A DNA stretch of 52,353 nt from Tatlockia sp. (GTDB taxonomy: Bacteria; Pseudomonadota; Gammaproteobacteria; Legionellales; Legionellaceae): NCBI GenBank assembly GCA_013697725.1, contig JACCWI010000048.1, forward strand, positions 1-52,353, read 5' to 3'. Below are positions 1 through 7,333 of this stretch, in pieces. Both the position numbers and the translations under genes were made by a program. How positions within the stretch are numbered: the first letter of the stretch is position 1; every line of letters begins with the position of its first letter. The notes under the pieces are model-generated. The model was not told the origin of the DNA, searched no databases, and worked only from the letters and a program-made list of their open reading frames with translations.

Positions 1-120
1 GGAGACGATTCATAGCATTCGAAAACAATGCGATAATGTTTTGACATCGGTGGTGCCGGGTAGTAAATTGAATTATTCATACCATACACTTAAATCAATA
101 AAAGCACTACCTATATTACA

Positions 121-139
121 CTTCCAGCGAAGGATCTCC
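121..139 (+). repeat. Partial GTCATCCCGAG-type interspersed repeat
   Basis: The segment ending GCGAAGGATCTCC matches the right half of the repeat at 18965-18993. The left half, normally CGTCATCC, is degenerate here. It sits in gene-poor DNA. Confidence 0.4.
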
Positions 140-191
140 CTGTCGGATATTTATTTACAATTTAGTTTAACTATTATAAAGGGATGACTAG

Positions 192-383
192 TGTATACAT
201 TTAGGCCATAATGTATTAAACCCCTTTAGATTTATTTCTTCATTATTAAATTTTTTACATAATACAGTCGATGCTATACCTGTTACTGAACAAGAATTTA
301 ATTTGCAAACGGCTCAAGCTGCAGCCACCAGGGCGCACGGCTTCATTAAGAATTCTCTGATTAACAAAATTAATAGGCCCTGA
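192..383 (+). pseudogene. Possible coding remnant, 3' end of an unknown gene
   Basis: An open frame of 63 codons runs from just after a TAG at 189 to a TGA at 381-383. It has no credible start codon or ribosome binding site. The translated end (VTEQEFNLQTAQAAATRAHG and following) has the composition of real protein, unlike the surrounding noise. I do not recognise the family. The rest of 1-431 shows only a partial interspersed-repeat copy near 121-139 and otherwise nothing I can assign. Confidence 0.2.
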
Positions 384-406
384 TTTCGCTGCGCTCCATC
401 AAGGCC
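376..406 (-). terminator. Hairpin downstream of the beta-propeller gene
   Basis: GGCCCTGAT pairs with ATCAAGGCC (one mismatch) around a 13-nt loop. On the minus strand the hairpin is followed by the AT-rich stretch TATTAATTTTG. It lies about 25 nt past the stop of the secreted beta-propeller gene. The loop (TTCGCTGCGCTCC) resembles half of the interspersed repeat, so the structure may be a decayed repeat copy serving as a terminator. Confidence 0.4.
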
Positions 407-431
407 CACTTTTATCATTCTACCTTTGGAA

Positions 432-1706
432 TTAACTGTGACCACCTGTTAATGCAATACCTGCAGGACCAAGTGGATTGAAAAAATAATTCCCCGAAGT
501 GGTGCAGTTAATTAACAAGCTGGGGGTGTTGGTATCCATGCCACAAGTAGTTACTGAGCTTTGATTTGTAATATAAATCAAATCCCCTGCCGCATTAAAT
601 GCAATTCCCCCGGTTATAGCTGTAAAACCACCAGTATCAGTGCAATTGGTCAAAGCTCCTGAAACTTGATTTACCGTGCATGCAAAAACTCCGTAACTAA
701 GATTAACCGCGTTGGTAGTTATATAGGCAGTAGTTCCTGCATTATTAAACTCAATAAATCGCGGAATAAAAACGTTCTGAGGGCCAGTAAAGGTGCAATT
801 AGTCAAATCGCCATTAGTTTGATCAACATCGCATTTTATGATTTGCTGATTGGTTGAATCGGTTATATAGGCAAAGGTACCGGCTCTATTGATAGTAATG
901 TCCACTGCGACGGCAACCCCTCCACCCGTAAGCGAACAACTTACAAAATCACCATTTATGATAGAGCATTTAGTTATATCTCCATTTGAATTTGCAATGT
1001 ATGCATAATTTCCGGTGGGGTTGATGTCAATACCGAGCGGGGCGTTAAATCCATTACCAGTAGGAGAGCAATTAACTAGATCGCCATTCACAAAATTGAC
1101 ACTACACTTTAATACACCTGTTTGTGATCCAGCTAAATAACTCACATAAGCTAAAGTACTATCTTGATTCAGCTCAATATCAAAAGGGGACAAACCGGTT
1201 AGCGTTGCAACACAATTGAATAAAGTCCCATCTGGAGCAATACTGCATTTTGATATACTGTCAAAATTCGCCACATAGCCAAAAATTCCACGTACTGGTG
1301 ATGGTGGTGGTGGGGTCGGCGTTCCCCCTACTCCAACTGTGTAATTTTGGCAAGATATTGGCATTTCTAGAGAATAAGGATTTGCAAGAAGGCAAAGGGA
1401 TACATTTATCAATCCTGGACTGCCAACCAGGCCTATCACAGCGGGTTGAGTATTTCCTACTGGAAAGGAACAATATCCAGTCGCGAAATTTAATAGGCAA
1501 TTGGTGGTCGGTGAGAATGAATAATTAGCCGGTATTCTTATTCCCGCACTCGGATAGAGTGAGGGGTGAGTTGGAACCTGGGTATTAATTATCAAGTTTT
1601 GCCCACTCGATTGCACATTAAAAAAATTAGCCGCAAAAGAAGAATTGACGAATACAACTATTAGTAGTGCAGTTATTATTCGAATCCCTTTTCTTATCAC
1701 ATCCAT
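432..1706 (-). CDS. Secreted six-bladed beta-propeller protein with paired cysteines
   Basis: The start at 1706 is chosen over an upstream ATG at 1781 because AAGGA lies 8 nt before it and the protein then opens directly with a signal peptide (MDVIRKGIRIITALLIVVF, ending SSFA). After about 140 residues comes a run of six repeats of about 46 residues. Each begins YVxN or YITN and carries a cysteine pair of the form KC-S/T-V...G-L-x-NC. This is the pattern of YVTN/lactonase-like beta-propellers. The N-terminal part contains the motif ISCQNYTV and a C...GYCSF pair that also occur in the frameshifted protein at 14120-15737. The product is probably exported and disulfide bonded; no enzymatic residues are evident. 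The family is frequent in Legionella. Its ligand is unknown. Confidence 0.8.
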   Translation of the reverse strand: MDVIRKGIRIITALLIVVFVNSSFAANFFNVQSSGQNLIINTQVPTHPSLYPSAGIRIPANYSFSPTTNCLLNFATGYCSFPVGNTQPAVIGLVGSPGLINVSLCLLANPYSLEMPISCQNYTVGVGGTPTPPPPSPVRGIFGYVANFDSISKCSIAPDGTLFNCVATLTGLSPFDIELNQDSTLAYVSYLAGSQTGVLKCSVNFVNGDLVNCSPTGNGFNAPLGIDINPTGNYAYIANSNGDITKCSIINGDFVSCSLTGGGVAVAVDITINRAGTFAYITDSTNQQIIKCDVDQTNGDLTNCTFTGPQNVFIPRFIEFNNAGTTAYITTNAVNLSYGVFACTVNQVSGALTNCTDTGGFTAITGGIAFNAAGDLIYITNQSSVTTCGMDTNTPSLLINCTTSGNYFFNPLGPAGIALTGGHS

Positions 1707-1797
1707 ATTTACTATCCTTAAGATTACTGTCCTGTTAAGTTTCTTATCCCAATTGACAATAGGGATCTTAATATTTACCACTTTTTACGCGGCCCAA

Positions 1798-1823
1798 GAG
1801 CCTTTACTGCGCTCGGGATGACG
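1798..1823 (-). repeat. GTCATCCCGAG-type interspersed repeat copy
   Basis: Read on the minus strand it is CGTCATCCCGAGCGCAG followed by TAAAGGCTC, a variant of the element at 18965-18993 and 36479-36506. It lies between the beta-propeller gene and a decayed gene. Confidence 0.55.
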
Positions 1824-2110
1824 TGCAGTATGAACAGAACTAATCTTTGTTCTGCATCACTTCTCATAAGCACATTTAATCTTTGCTGGAACGTTGTTTG
1901 TACTTGTGCTTGTGTGCTTAAATTTTCAATTTGCTCTTGTAATTATTTTCCATTTATTGGATTTGAGAATCAGGCTTTTCAATTTGTTGTTGCTCCAAAC
2001 TTTAGTTTTGTTTGATTCCGTCTTGTATAGGCATATTTAATGGGGTCCATGTAAGCTGCACAATTTCGGCCTAGGCTGTACCAAAAAGAATTGTAACAAC
2101 AAAAAAAAGA
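1824..2110 (-). pseudogene. Decayed small secreted protein gene
   Basis: On the minus strand a frame reads FFVVTILFGTA, stop, AEIVQLTWTPLNMPIQDG..., stop, SLEQQQIEKPDSQIQ, stop. It resumes in another frame as EQIENLSTQAQVQTTF followed by QQRLNVLMRSDAEQRLV. The first block looks like the end of a signal peptide, the rest like a Gln-rich periplasmic protein. Three stops and one frameshift make it a pseudogene. A 65-codon frame on the opposite strand over the same bases is only its shadow. No family is recognised. The bases between here and 2273 show nothing further. Confidence 0.45.
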
Positions 2111-2272
2111 TCACATATCACACTCTAATTTAAAAATACCTAAGCTGCTTATCTTTAACAATTTTTACCTTGAATGCAAGGATTTCTATATATTCAAATT
2201 TAGCTTTCAATATTTGATTAGTAAAACTTGCGCCTAGAATCATATATACTTATCGGTTTAGTAAAATAATAT

Positions 2273-2566
2273 ATGGGCGATCTACAATCACGGACCACTC
2301 AAATATTGGGTGCATTAAAAACAAGGGACATTTATGCTAATGCTATTGTTTTAACTTTAAGCGTTTAACTTAAGAAACGGGCTAGCTTTTATAAACACAT
2401 CGGACTGCAATCATCTCATTTTTTAGCTCAGATTAAATACGACTGGCTTGATAGTAAAATCTATGGACGTACTGGCGTGAGTGATACCTTACCTCAAGTT
2501 CAAATCACTGTACGAACATGCTATTCCTATCGTGCCGAATGCGTACCCTGCCCTACCTCGGTTTAA
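2273..2566 (+). pseudogene. Unknown small gene interrupted by one stop codon
   Basis: ATG at 2273 opens a 97-codon frame (MGDLQSRTTQILGALKTRDI and following) that is continuous to the TAA at 2564 except for a single TAA at 2366-2368. The downstream half reads HIGLQSSHFLAQIKYDWLDS and onward, which looks like real protein. The last codons overlap the umuC stop by 4 bp on the opposite strand, so the true C-terminus may have been lost when umuC was inserted. There is no good ribosome binding site. I do not recognise the family. Confidence 0.35.
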
Positions 2567-3819
2567 GTTTTTACAATCGGCAATTCCGTCCAGCGCGTGG
2601 TATAAGCGGGGGATTTCAGTTCTGCTCGCATTGCCCAAGGCTTGCAATAGCCCTCCGCTGCCAGTCGAATGGTTTGTCGACCGTATTTTTTGTTAATGGA
2701 ATCAAACACGGTCATTAATTGTTCTTTTTTGGAGAGTACTTCATCGGTGGGCTGATGAAAGAAATCCAGTTGCCTTGGGTTTTTGGGGATGAGGCGTTCA
2801 AAACAAACACCCACTTTCTTGTATTGATAGCCTTCGCGGTAGATTTTCTTTAAACAGAGTTTGGCAACCTTGGTGATTAACATCAAATCGTCGGTTGGGT
2901 TAACCATTTTAAATTCGATGTTACGATACAATTGCGGTAAATCCTCGCGATGGCGGTTAGTATTGACGAAGACATAAAGGTATTGCACCACCAAATCCTG
3001 TCGCCTTAACTTTTCCCAGGCACGAGCACAATGCGAACTCACTGCTTGGGCAATGGCGTCATAATCCGTTTGCATGCTGCCAAATGACTTAGACGACATG
3101 ATGCCTTGCTTTGGCTCTTCCACCTCAAGTCCAGCACAGGGAATGGCGCTTAATTCCATAGCGGTTCGCATCATCACCACATTGAATTGTTTTTTTAATA
3201 AATGATGATTCATTTGGGCTAAATCGTGCGCCGTATTGATGCCTTGGTGGATTAATTTTTTGCTCCATTGGCGACCAATGCCCCAAACATCCCCAATTGC
3301 TATTTTCTTAAGCCACACGCGTTGGTGAGTCACATTAAAGACAGGAACTTTCAGTTCTTTTTTACAGAGGTGATTGGCAATTTTGGCAAGCGTCTTAGTC
3401 GGTCCAATGCCAATTGAGGTGGGAATACCTGTGTATTTTAAAATCGTTTGTTGCAGTTGAGTACAAAAGGAGTCATGCAATTTGGGATTTAAAGTGGTCA
3501 AATCAATAAAAGCCTCATCAATGGAGTAAATTTCGACCTCAGGCCAAGCATTCAAAATCACCGTCATGACGCGATTGGATAAATCGCCATAAAGTGTGTA
3601 ATTGGAGGAAAACACCTGCACCTTGTGCTGTTTGCACAAGGCTTTTACTTGGAAATAGGGGTCGCCCATTTTAAAGCCTAAGGCTTTGGCCTCATTAGAG
3701 CGTGCAATCACACAGCCGTCATTATTAGATAAGACAATAATGGGCTTATCCTTTAAATCAGGACGAAAAAGGCGCTCGCAACTGGCGTAAAAATTATTAC
3801 AGTCGATAAGGGCGTACAT
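2563..3819 (-). CDS. umuC: DNA polymerase V catalytic subunit UmuC
   Basis: A Y-family translesion polymerase that copies damaged DNA together with processed UmuD'. The N-terminus (ALIDCNNFYASCERLFRP) gives the first metal-binding Asp (residue 6). YSIDEAF gives the Asp101-Glu102 pair. A helix-hairpin-helix region (GIGPTKTLAKIANH, then VWGIGRQWSKKL) follows, and the little-finger/UmuC C-terminal domain ends at SPAYTTRWTELP. At 418 residues it matches the usual UmuC length (about 420). The ATG at 3819 is preferred over a TTG one codon upstream; it shares one base with the umuD stop as TGATG, which implies translational coupling. The ORF is intact and should be functional. Confidence 0.95.
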   Translation of the reverse strand: MYALIDCNNFYASCERLFRPDLKDKPIIVLSNNDGCVIARSNEAKALGFKMGDPYFQVKALCKQHKVQVFSSNYTLYGDLSNRVMTVILNAWPEVEIYSIDEAFIDLTTLNPKLHDSFCTQLQQTILKYTGIPTSIGIGPTKTLAKIANHLCKKELKVPVFNVTHQRVWLKKIAIGDVWGIGRQWSKKLIHQGINTAHDLAQMNHHLLKKQFNVVMMRTAMELSAIPCAGLEVEEPKQGIMSSKSFGSMQTDYDAIAQAVSSHCARAWEKLRRQDLVVQYLYVFVNTNRHREDLPQLYRNIEFKMVNPTDDLMLITKVAKLCLKKIYREGYQYKKVGVCFERLIPKNPRQLDFFHQPTDEVLSKKEQLMTVFDSINKKYGRQTIRLAAEGYCKPWAMRAELKSPAYTTRWTELPIVKT

Positions 3820-4337
3820 CAAAGCGGCTCATGTATGACAGAGGTGACAACGCCCCAAATAACTAACTGCTGCCCTTCGCTAATTTCAATAAGGGAATAA
3901 TTGGCGTTTTCAGGACAAAGCTGCACCCGCCCTTTGTCTCGCCTTAAACGCTTGACCGTCAATTCATCGTTTATAGCAGCGATAACGATTCTACCCTCTG
4001 TAGCTTCCAGGCTACGGTCAACAATGAGCAAATCGCCGTGATGAATACCCGCACCGACCATCGAGTCGCCGGAGGCTCGCACAAAAAAGGTGCTTGCCGG
4101 ATGCTTGATTAAATACGCGTTCAAATCCAGGTAAGTTTCAATGTAATCGTCAGCCGGTGAAGGAAAACCTGCTCGAACGGTTGAAGAATAAAGCGGCGGA
4201 TTAATTAGTGAGTTTTTATCAAGAAAAGCAAGCACCTCGGGTATGCGTGAAATGGGCAATCGTATTTGCTTGGTGGACTCGCCGTATTTACCCCCGCGAG
4301 GGCGCCCTGCCCCTATTCGAAAACCACCTTTAACCAT
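3819..4337 (-). CDS. umuD: UmuD-like autoprotease subunit with extended N-terminus
   Basis: An S24 (LexA/UmuD) peptidase-fold protein. RecA filaments normally trigger self-cleavage to UmuD', which joins UmuC. The cleavage site is Ala56-Gly57 (TVRAGFPSPADD). The catalytic Ser92 lies in ASGDSMVGAG and Lys129 in ELTVKRL. At 172 residues it is about 30 longer than E. coli UmuD (139). The extra N-terminal part (FRIGAGRPRGGKYGESTKQI and following) is basic and resembles the extension of UmuD-type proteins on mobile elements. AAGGGG lies 9 nt before the ATG. It is first in the umuDC operon and divergent from ku. I see no LexA-type CTGT-N8-ACAG box upstream. Confidence 0.9.
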   Translation of the reverse strand: MVKGGFRIGAGRPRGGKYGESTKQIRLPISRIPEVLAFLDKNSLINPPLYSSTVRAGFPSPADDYIETYLDLNAYLIKHPASTFFVRASGDSMVGAGIHHGDLLIVDRSLEATEGRIVIAAINDELTVKRLRRDKGRVQLCPENANYSLIEISEGQQLVIWGVVTSVIHEPL

Positions 4338-4374
4338 TGCTTGGAACCCCTTCTGAAATTTGTCACATAAATCT

Positions 4375-4403
4375 ATCGTAGGGTAAATTTTGACCGCTGT
4401 AAA
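4375..4403 (-). promoter_or_regulatory. Candidate sigma-70 promoter of umuDC
   Basis: On the minus strand TTTACA (4398-4403) and TACGAT (4375-4380) are separated by 17 nt, ending about 38 nt before the umuD ATG. A second TTTACAG copy lies further upstream, about 29 nt away. No LexA or obvious palindromic operator overlaps it. Confidence 0.4.
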
Positions 4404-4580
4404 TTGAGAGATTTCTTAAAAACACTGTAAATACGCTAAGTGCTGGATAGTACAATTGAAAAAATTTTAAACTTTTTTTTAAACGCCTTCTTTTCAAGCA
4501 CTAATCTTATTTTAACCGTTTTGGACTATGCTTAATTAATCCAATAGCGAGTTATTAAACTTTAGAAAAGTGAGAGGGCA

Positions 4581-5411
4581 ATGGCTAAATCGATGTGGAA
4601 AGGAGAAATATCCTTTGGGTTGGTTTCAATCCCCGTATCCTTGGTTTCGGTGGAAGAAAAAAATGACTTGCGTTTTCATTTGCTTGATTCCAAATCAAAA
4701 GAACGCGTGCGCTATCATCGTGTCAGTGAAGAGTCAGGTAAAGAAGTGCCTTGGGGAAATATTGTCAAAGGCTATGAATACGAGAAAAACAGCTACATTA
4801 TTGTCGATGAACAGGCCTTTGAAAAAGCCAGTCCGGCCCTGTTTAAATCGATTGAAATCGATGAATTCGTGGATTTAAACGACATTGATAATCTCTATTA
4901 CTCCAAACCCTACTATTTGCAGCCAGAGAGTAAAAATAAAAAAGCCTATGTGCTCTTGCGAGAAGCCTTGAAAAAAACCAATAAAGTCGGCGTTGCCAAA
5001 GTCATTCTCCGCACCAAAGAATCGCTAAGCCTTATTATTCCTCACAACCATGCCCTTCTACTCTATCTGATTCATTTCGCCGATGAAATCAGAAGTGAAG
5101 ATGAAGTGAACCTGCCTAAAGAGGATTTAAAAACCTACAAAGTGGCGGAGAAAGAGCTTAAAATGGCCGAAGCCCTAATCAAAGACATGACTACCGAATG
5201 GCAGCCTGAAAAATATCATAATGATTACCGCGAAACCATGCAAAAATGGCTTGACCAGCAAATTGCTAAAGAAACTAAAGCCGTTAAAAAAGGCAGCAAA
5301 ACCGTATCCAAAGGCAGTGATTCGGTGGTAGATTTTGTCTCTTTATTGAAAGCAAGCATGAAAGACAAGGCTAAAAAAGCAAAACCGAGTGCTAAAAAAG
5401 AGACGAAATAG
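4581..5411 (+). CDS. ku: Non-homologous end-joining protein Ku
   Basis: Bacterial Ku homodimer, which rings DNA ends and recruits ligase LigD for double-strand break repair. The start MAKSMWKGEISFGLVSIPVS is diagnostic, followed by the Ku core beta-barrel (about residues 10-200, including HRVSEESGKEVPW and KPYYLQPE). The tail is Lys-rich (KDKAKKAKPSAKKETK), as in many bacterial Ku proteins, and may contact DNA. At 276 residues the length is normal. A GAGAGG ribosome binding site precedes the ATG. No ligD lies in the window, so the partner must be encoded elsewhere or be absent. It is divergent from umuDC, placing two error-prone repair systems together. Confidence 0.96.
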   Translation: MAKSMWKGEISFGLVSIPVSLVSVEEKNDLRFHLLDSKSKERVRYHRVSEESGKEVPWGNIVKGYEYEKNSYIIVDEQAFEKASPALFKSIEIDEFVDLNDIDNLYYSKPYYLQPESKNKKAYVLLREALKKTNKVGVAKVILRTKESLSLIIPHNHALLLYLIHFADEIRSEDEVNLPKEDLKTYKVAEKELKMAEALIKDMTTEWQPEKYHNDYRETMQKWLDQQIAKETKAVKKGSKTVSKGSDSVVDFVSLLKASMKDKAKKAKPSAKKETK

Positions 5412-5534
5412 ATCTTAATAGTGAATGAATTAATAAGTCTCATAGCAACATTCAATTGGAATTAAAAAATGATTTATAATGGCGATAGGTACTTTGGTTT
5501 TAAAGTATTCGTTTGCTTCTTTCAAAGGACACTT

Positions 5535-5825
5535 ATGGTTTTTACAATAAAGCAAGGTGTAGACTTCGTGTTTAGCCTAGGATTATTTTTCAATGCAGCG
5601 CTATTTATACCCCAGGCAATCACTATATTTCGCCATAAAAATGCACGCGGCCTTTCCTTGCTAACCTTTGCAGGATTTAATGTCATGCAGTTTTTTACGG
5701 CATTGCATGGTTATTTAGTTAAGGATTATTTATTGATGAGTGGCTTTTTGTTGAGTTTTTTGACTTGTGGAATAGTAACTGTTTTTATTTTATACTATAG
5801 GACAACAGGTGACGTATTAGAATAA
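5535..5825 (+). CDS. SemiSWEET-like PQ-loop transporter
   Basis: A three-helix membrane protein of 96 residues. The PQ motif sits at the end of helix 1 (ALFIPQAITIFRHKNARGLS), typical of the SWEET/SemiSWEET/PQ-loop family, whose bacterial members dimerise to carry small sugars. The start at 5535 is chosen because AAAGGA lies 5 nt upstream and the length then matches the family; an ATG 66 nt further upstream has no ribosome binding site and adds a non-homologous leader. The substrate cannot be inferred. A terminator follows at 5852. Confidence 0.75.
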   Translation: MVFTIKQGVDFVFSLGLFFNAALFIPQAITIFRHKNARGLSLLTFAGFNVMQFFTALHGYLVKDYLLMSGFLLSFLTCGIVTVFILYYRTTGDVLE

Positions 5826-5851
5826 AGTATTGAGTCAAATCATAGTTTGGT

Positions 5852-5875
5852 TGTTCCCTAGAAAGGGACATTTTT
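5852..5875 (+). terminator. Rho-independent terminator after the SemiSWEET gene
   Basis: TGTTCCCT and AGGGACA pair with one bulged T around a short loop, followed by TTTTT at 5871-5875. It lies 27 nt past the stop. Confidence 0.65.
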
Positions 5876-6005
5876 ATAACCACTGTTTGTATTAGCCGGT
5901 TTATTCTTCTAATTTTGCACCTTTCTGAAAACAGCTAATCTCTATAACTTTTAATTTCTTCCAATCGCAAACTTAATAAATGAAATTTATAGACTGGAAA
6001 TATTT

Positions 6006-7283
6006 ATGGTCACTAATCTATTATTGCTACCCCATGATAAATCTATCGTGGTCAAAGATATTACAAAAAAATTTAGATATATTCAGTTGATGAAACAATT
6101 ATTGATTGAATTTCAAGAGGCCTTACTTTGTTTTGAAAAAAATGAACTTCGCTGTTTTGATGCCCAAGTGGGTGAAACACTTTGCCAAATAAGGGCATAT
6201 AAAATGTATTCCTTAAGTACTAGACACTCGTGGCCTTGTCTACCCTCTCTAAACGACACATTATCAGACACTCTGACCCGGCTCAACACCAGCGAATTTA
6301 ACTATCAAACACTTTTGAACCAATCTAAAACCCAAAGATCTAGTGATACCTTTGAATCCATTTCATTGAGCAATTTCTTTTCGAACATGGAATGTCTTAT
6401 CTCATTACCCAGTGATTTAATCTTTGTTTTCCTTTCCTATTTTTTATGCAAGTACCAAATTGTGAACCTAGATAACATTCCTGTTGGGATAAATTTCAAA
6501 GCGATTGCTAAACGATTTGAACTCTCTTTAAGTTATTCAAAAAAATTAGGTCAACATTATCAAAAAATGCTTTCCGAACTTTCTTGCAGTTATATTTTTG
6601 AGTTACTGGATGAATTACCTGAAAAAGCTCATTTAAAACAAATTCTGCCTTGGCTTCATCGCAAATCGGACGAAGGGCGCATGGTTCTACCCTGCTATTC
6701 TGTGACTGAAATTATCATTCTTCATATGATTCAAAAAGGAACTAAAGCAGTCTTTTTAGTCGATATCCAGAGTGACTACCAAAAAGAACGAATCGCATTT
6801 TGTTTTCAAGGCAATCCAATCACCCATGAATTTGATCTGATTACACCACTAAACACCAAAACGGCATCACCTTGTGTTGTTTTCAATGGAACCTGTCAGG
6901 TAAATAGTGAGTATTTTAATCACGAATGGAGTTATAAAATCCTACTAACTGGCCTGAAAAACCTTGTTTTATACAATAATTCTGCTCACCCTCAATACTC
7001 AGGCGCCACTTTATCCGCCTTTAAAATTAATCCCTTTCAAACGTTAATGGCCGAGCAAAGCGATAATCTCACTGCACTTGAGCTTCAGATTACTCAAAGT
7101 TTATCTCATCAGCTTTCAGCCAAAAAGGCTTTAGCAGAGCATATGGGTTGCACCCTGACTAACCAAAGTTTGTTTTTTCTCAAACATATTTTTTGCAACT
7201 CTACACAAGCCTATGCTAATTATTATCAACCGGCTGAAATGCTGATTAAAGAACAAAACTCACTGCTATCTATTTTTAACTAG
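6006..7283 (+). CDS. Hypothetical protein upstream of the histidine kinase
   Basis: 425 residues, no signal peptide, probably cytosolic or translocated. I do not recognise the whole protein. One segment at residues 134-146 (LPSDLIFVFLSYF) resembles the start of an F-box (LPxELLxxIxSYL), but the following residues fit that domain poorly. The C-terminal half has alternating beta-type segments (AVFLVDIQSDYQKERIAF). The gene lies 50 bp before the PAS histidine kinase, same strand, so they may be co-transcribed; an AGGA ribosome binding site belongs to the kinase. There is only a weak GGA ahead of this ATG. Function unknown. Confidence 0.7.
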   Translation: MVTNLLLLPHDKSIVVKDITKKFRYIQLMKQLLIEFQEALLCFEKNELRCFDAQVGETLCQIRAYKMYSLSTRHSWPCLPSLNDTLSDTLTRLNTSEFNYQTLLNQSKTQRSSDTFESISLSNFFSNMECLISLPSDLIFVFLSYFLCKYQIVNLDNIPVGINFKAIAKRFELSLSYSKKLGQHYQKMLSELSCSYIFELLDELPEKAHLKQILPWLHRKSDEGRMVLPCYSVTEIIILHMIQKGTKAVFLVDIQSDYQKERIAFCFQGNPITHEFDLITPLNTKTASPCVVFNGTCQVNSEYFNHEWSYKILLTGLKNLVLYNNSAHPQYSGATLSAFKINPFQTLMAEQSDNLTALELQITQSLSHQLSAKKALAEHMGCTLTNQSLFFLKHIFCNSTQAYANYYQPAEMLIKEQNSLLSIFN

Positions 7284-7333
7284 TTGATGCTTCATGACTA
7301 TTCTATAATTAGAGTAATTGCTTAGGAAATAGT

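Noticed and set aside
1818..2015. A 65-codon frame on the plus strand
   Set aside because: It is antisense to a decayed protein gene that makes better sense on the minus strand; Cys/Phe-rich nonsense composition and no ribosome binding site.
2481..2718. Two plus-strand frames inside the 3' end of umuC
   Set aside because: They are shadows of the umuC coding sequence, with no ribosome binding site or recognisable protein.
4338..4580. LexA/SOS box between umuD and ku
   Set aside because: CTGT occurs twice but never with ACAG at the required 8-nt spacing.
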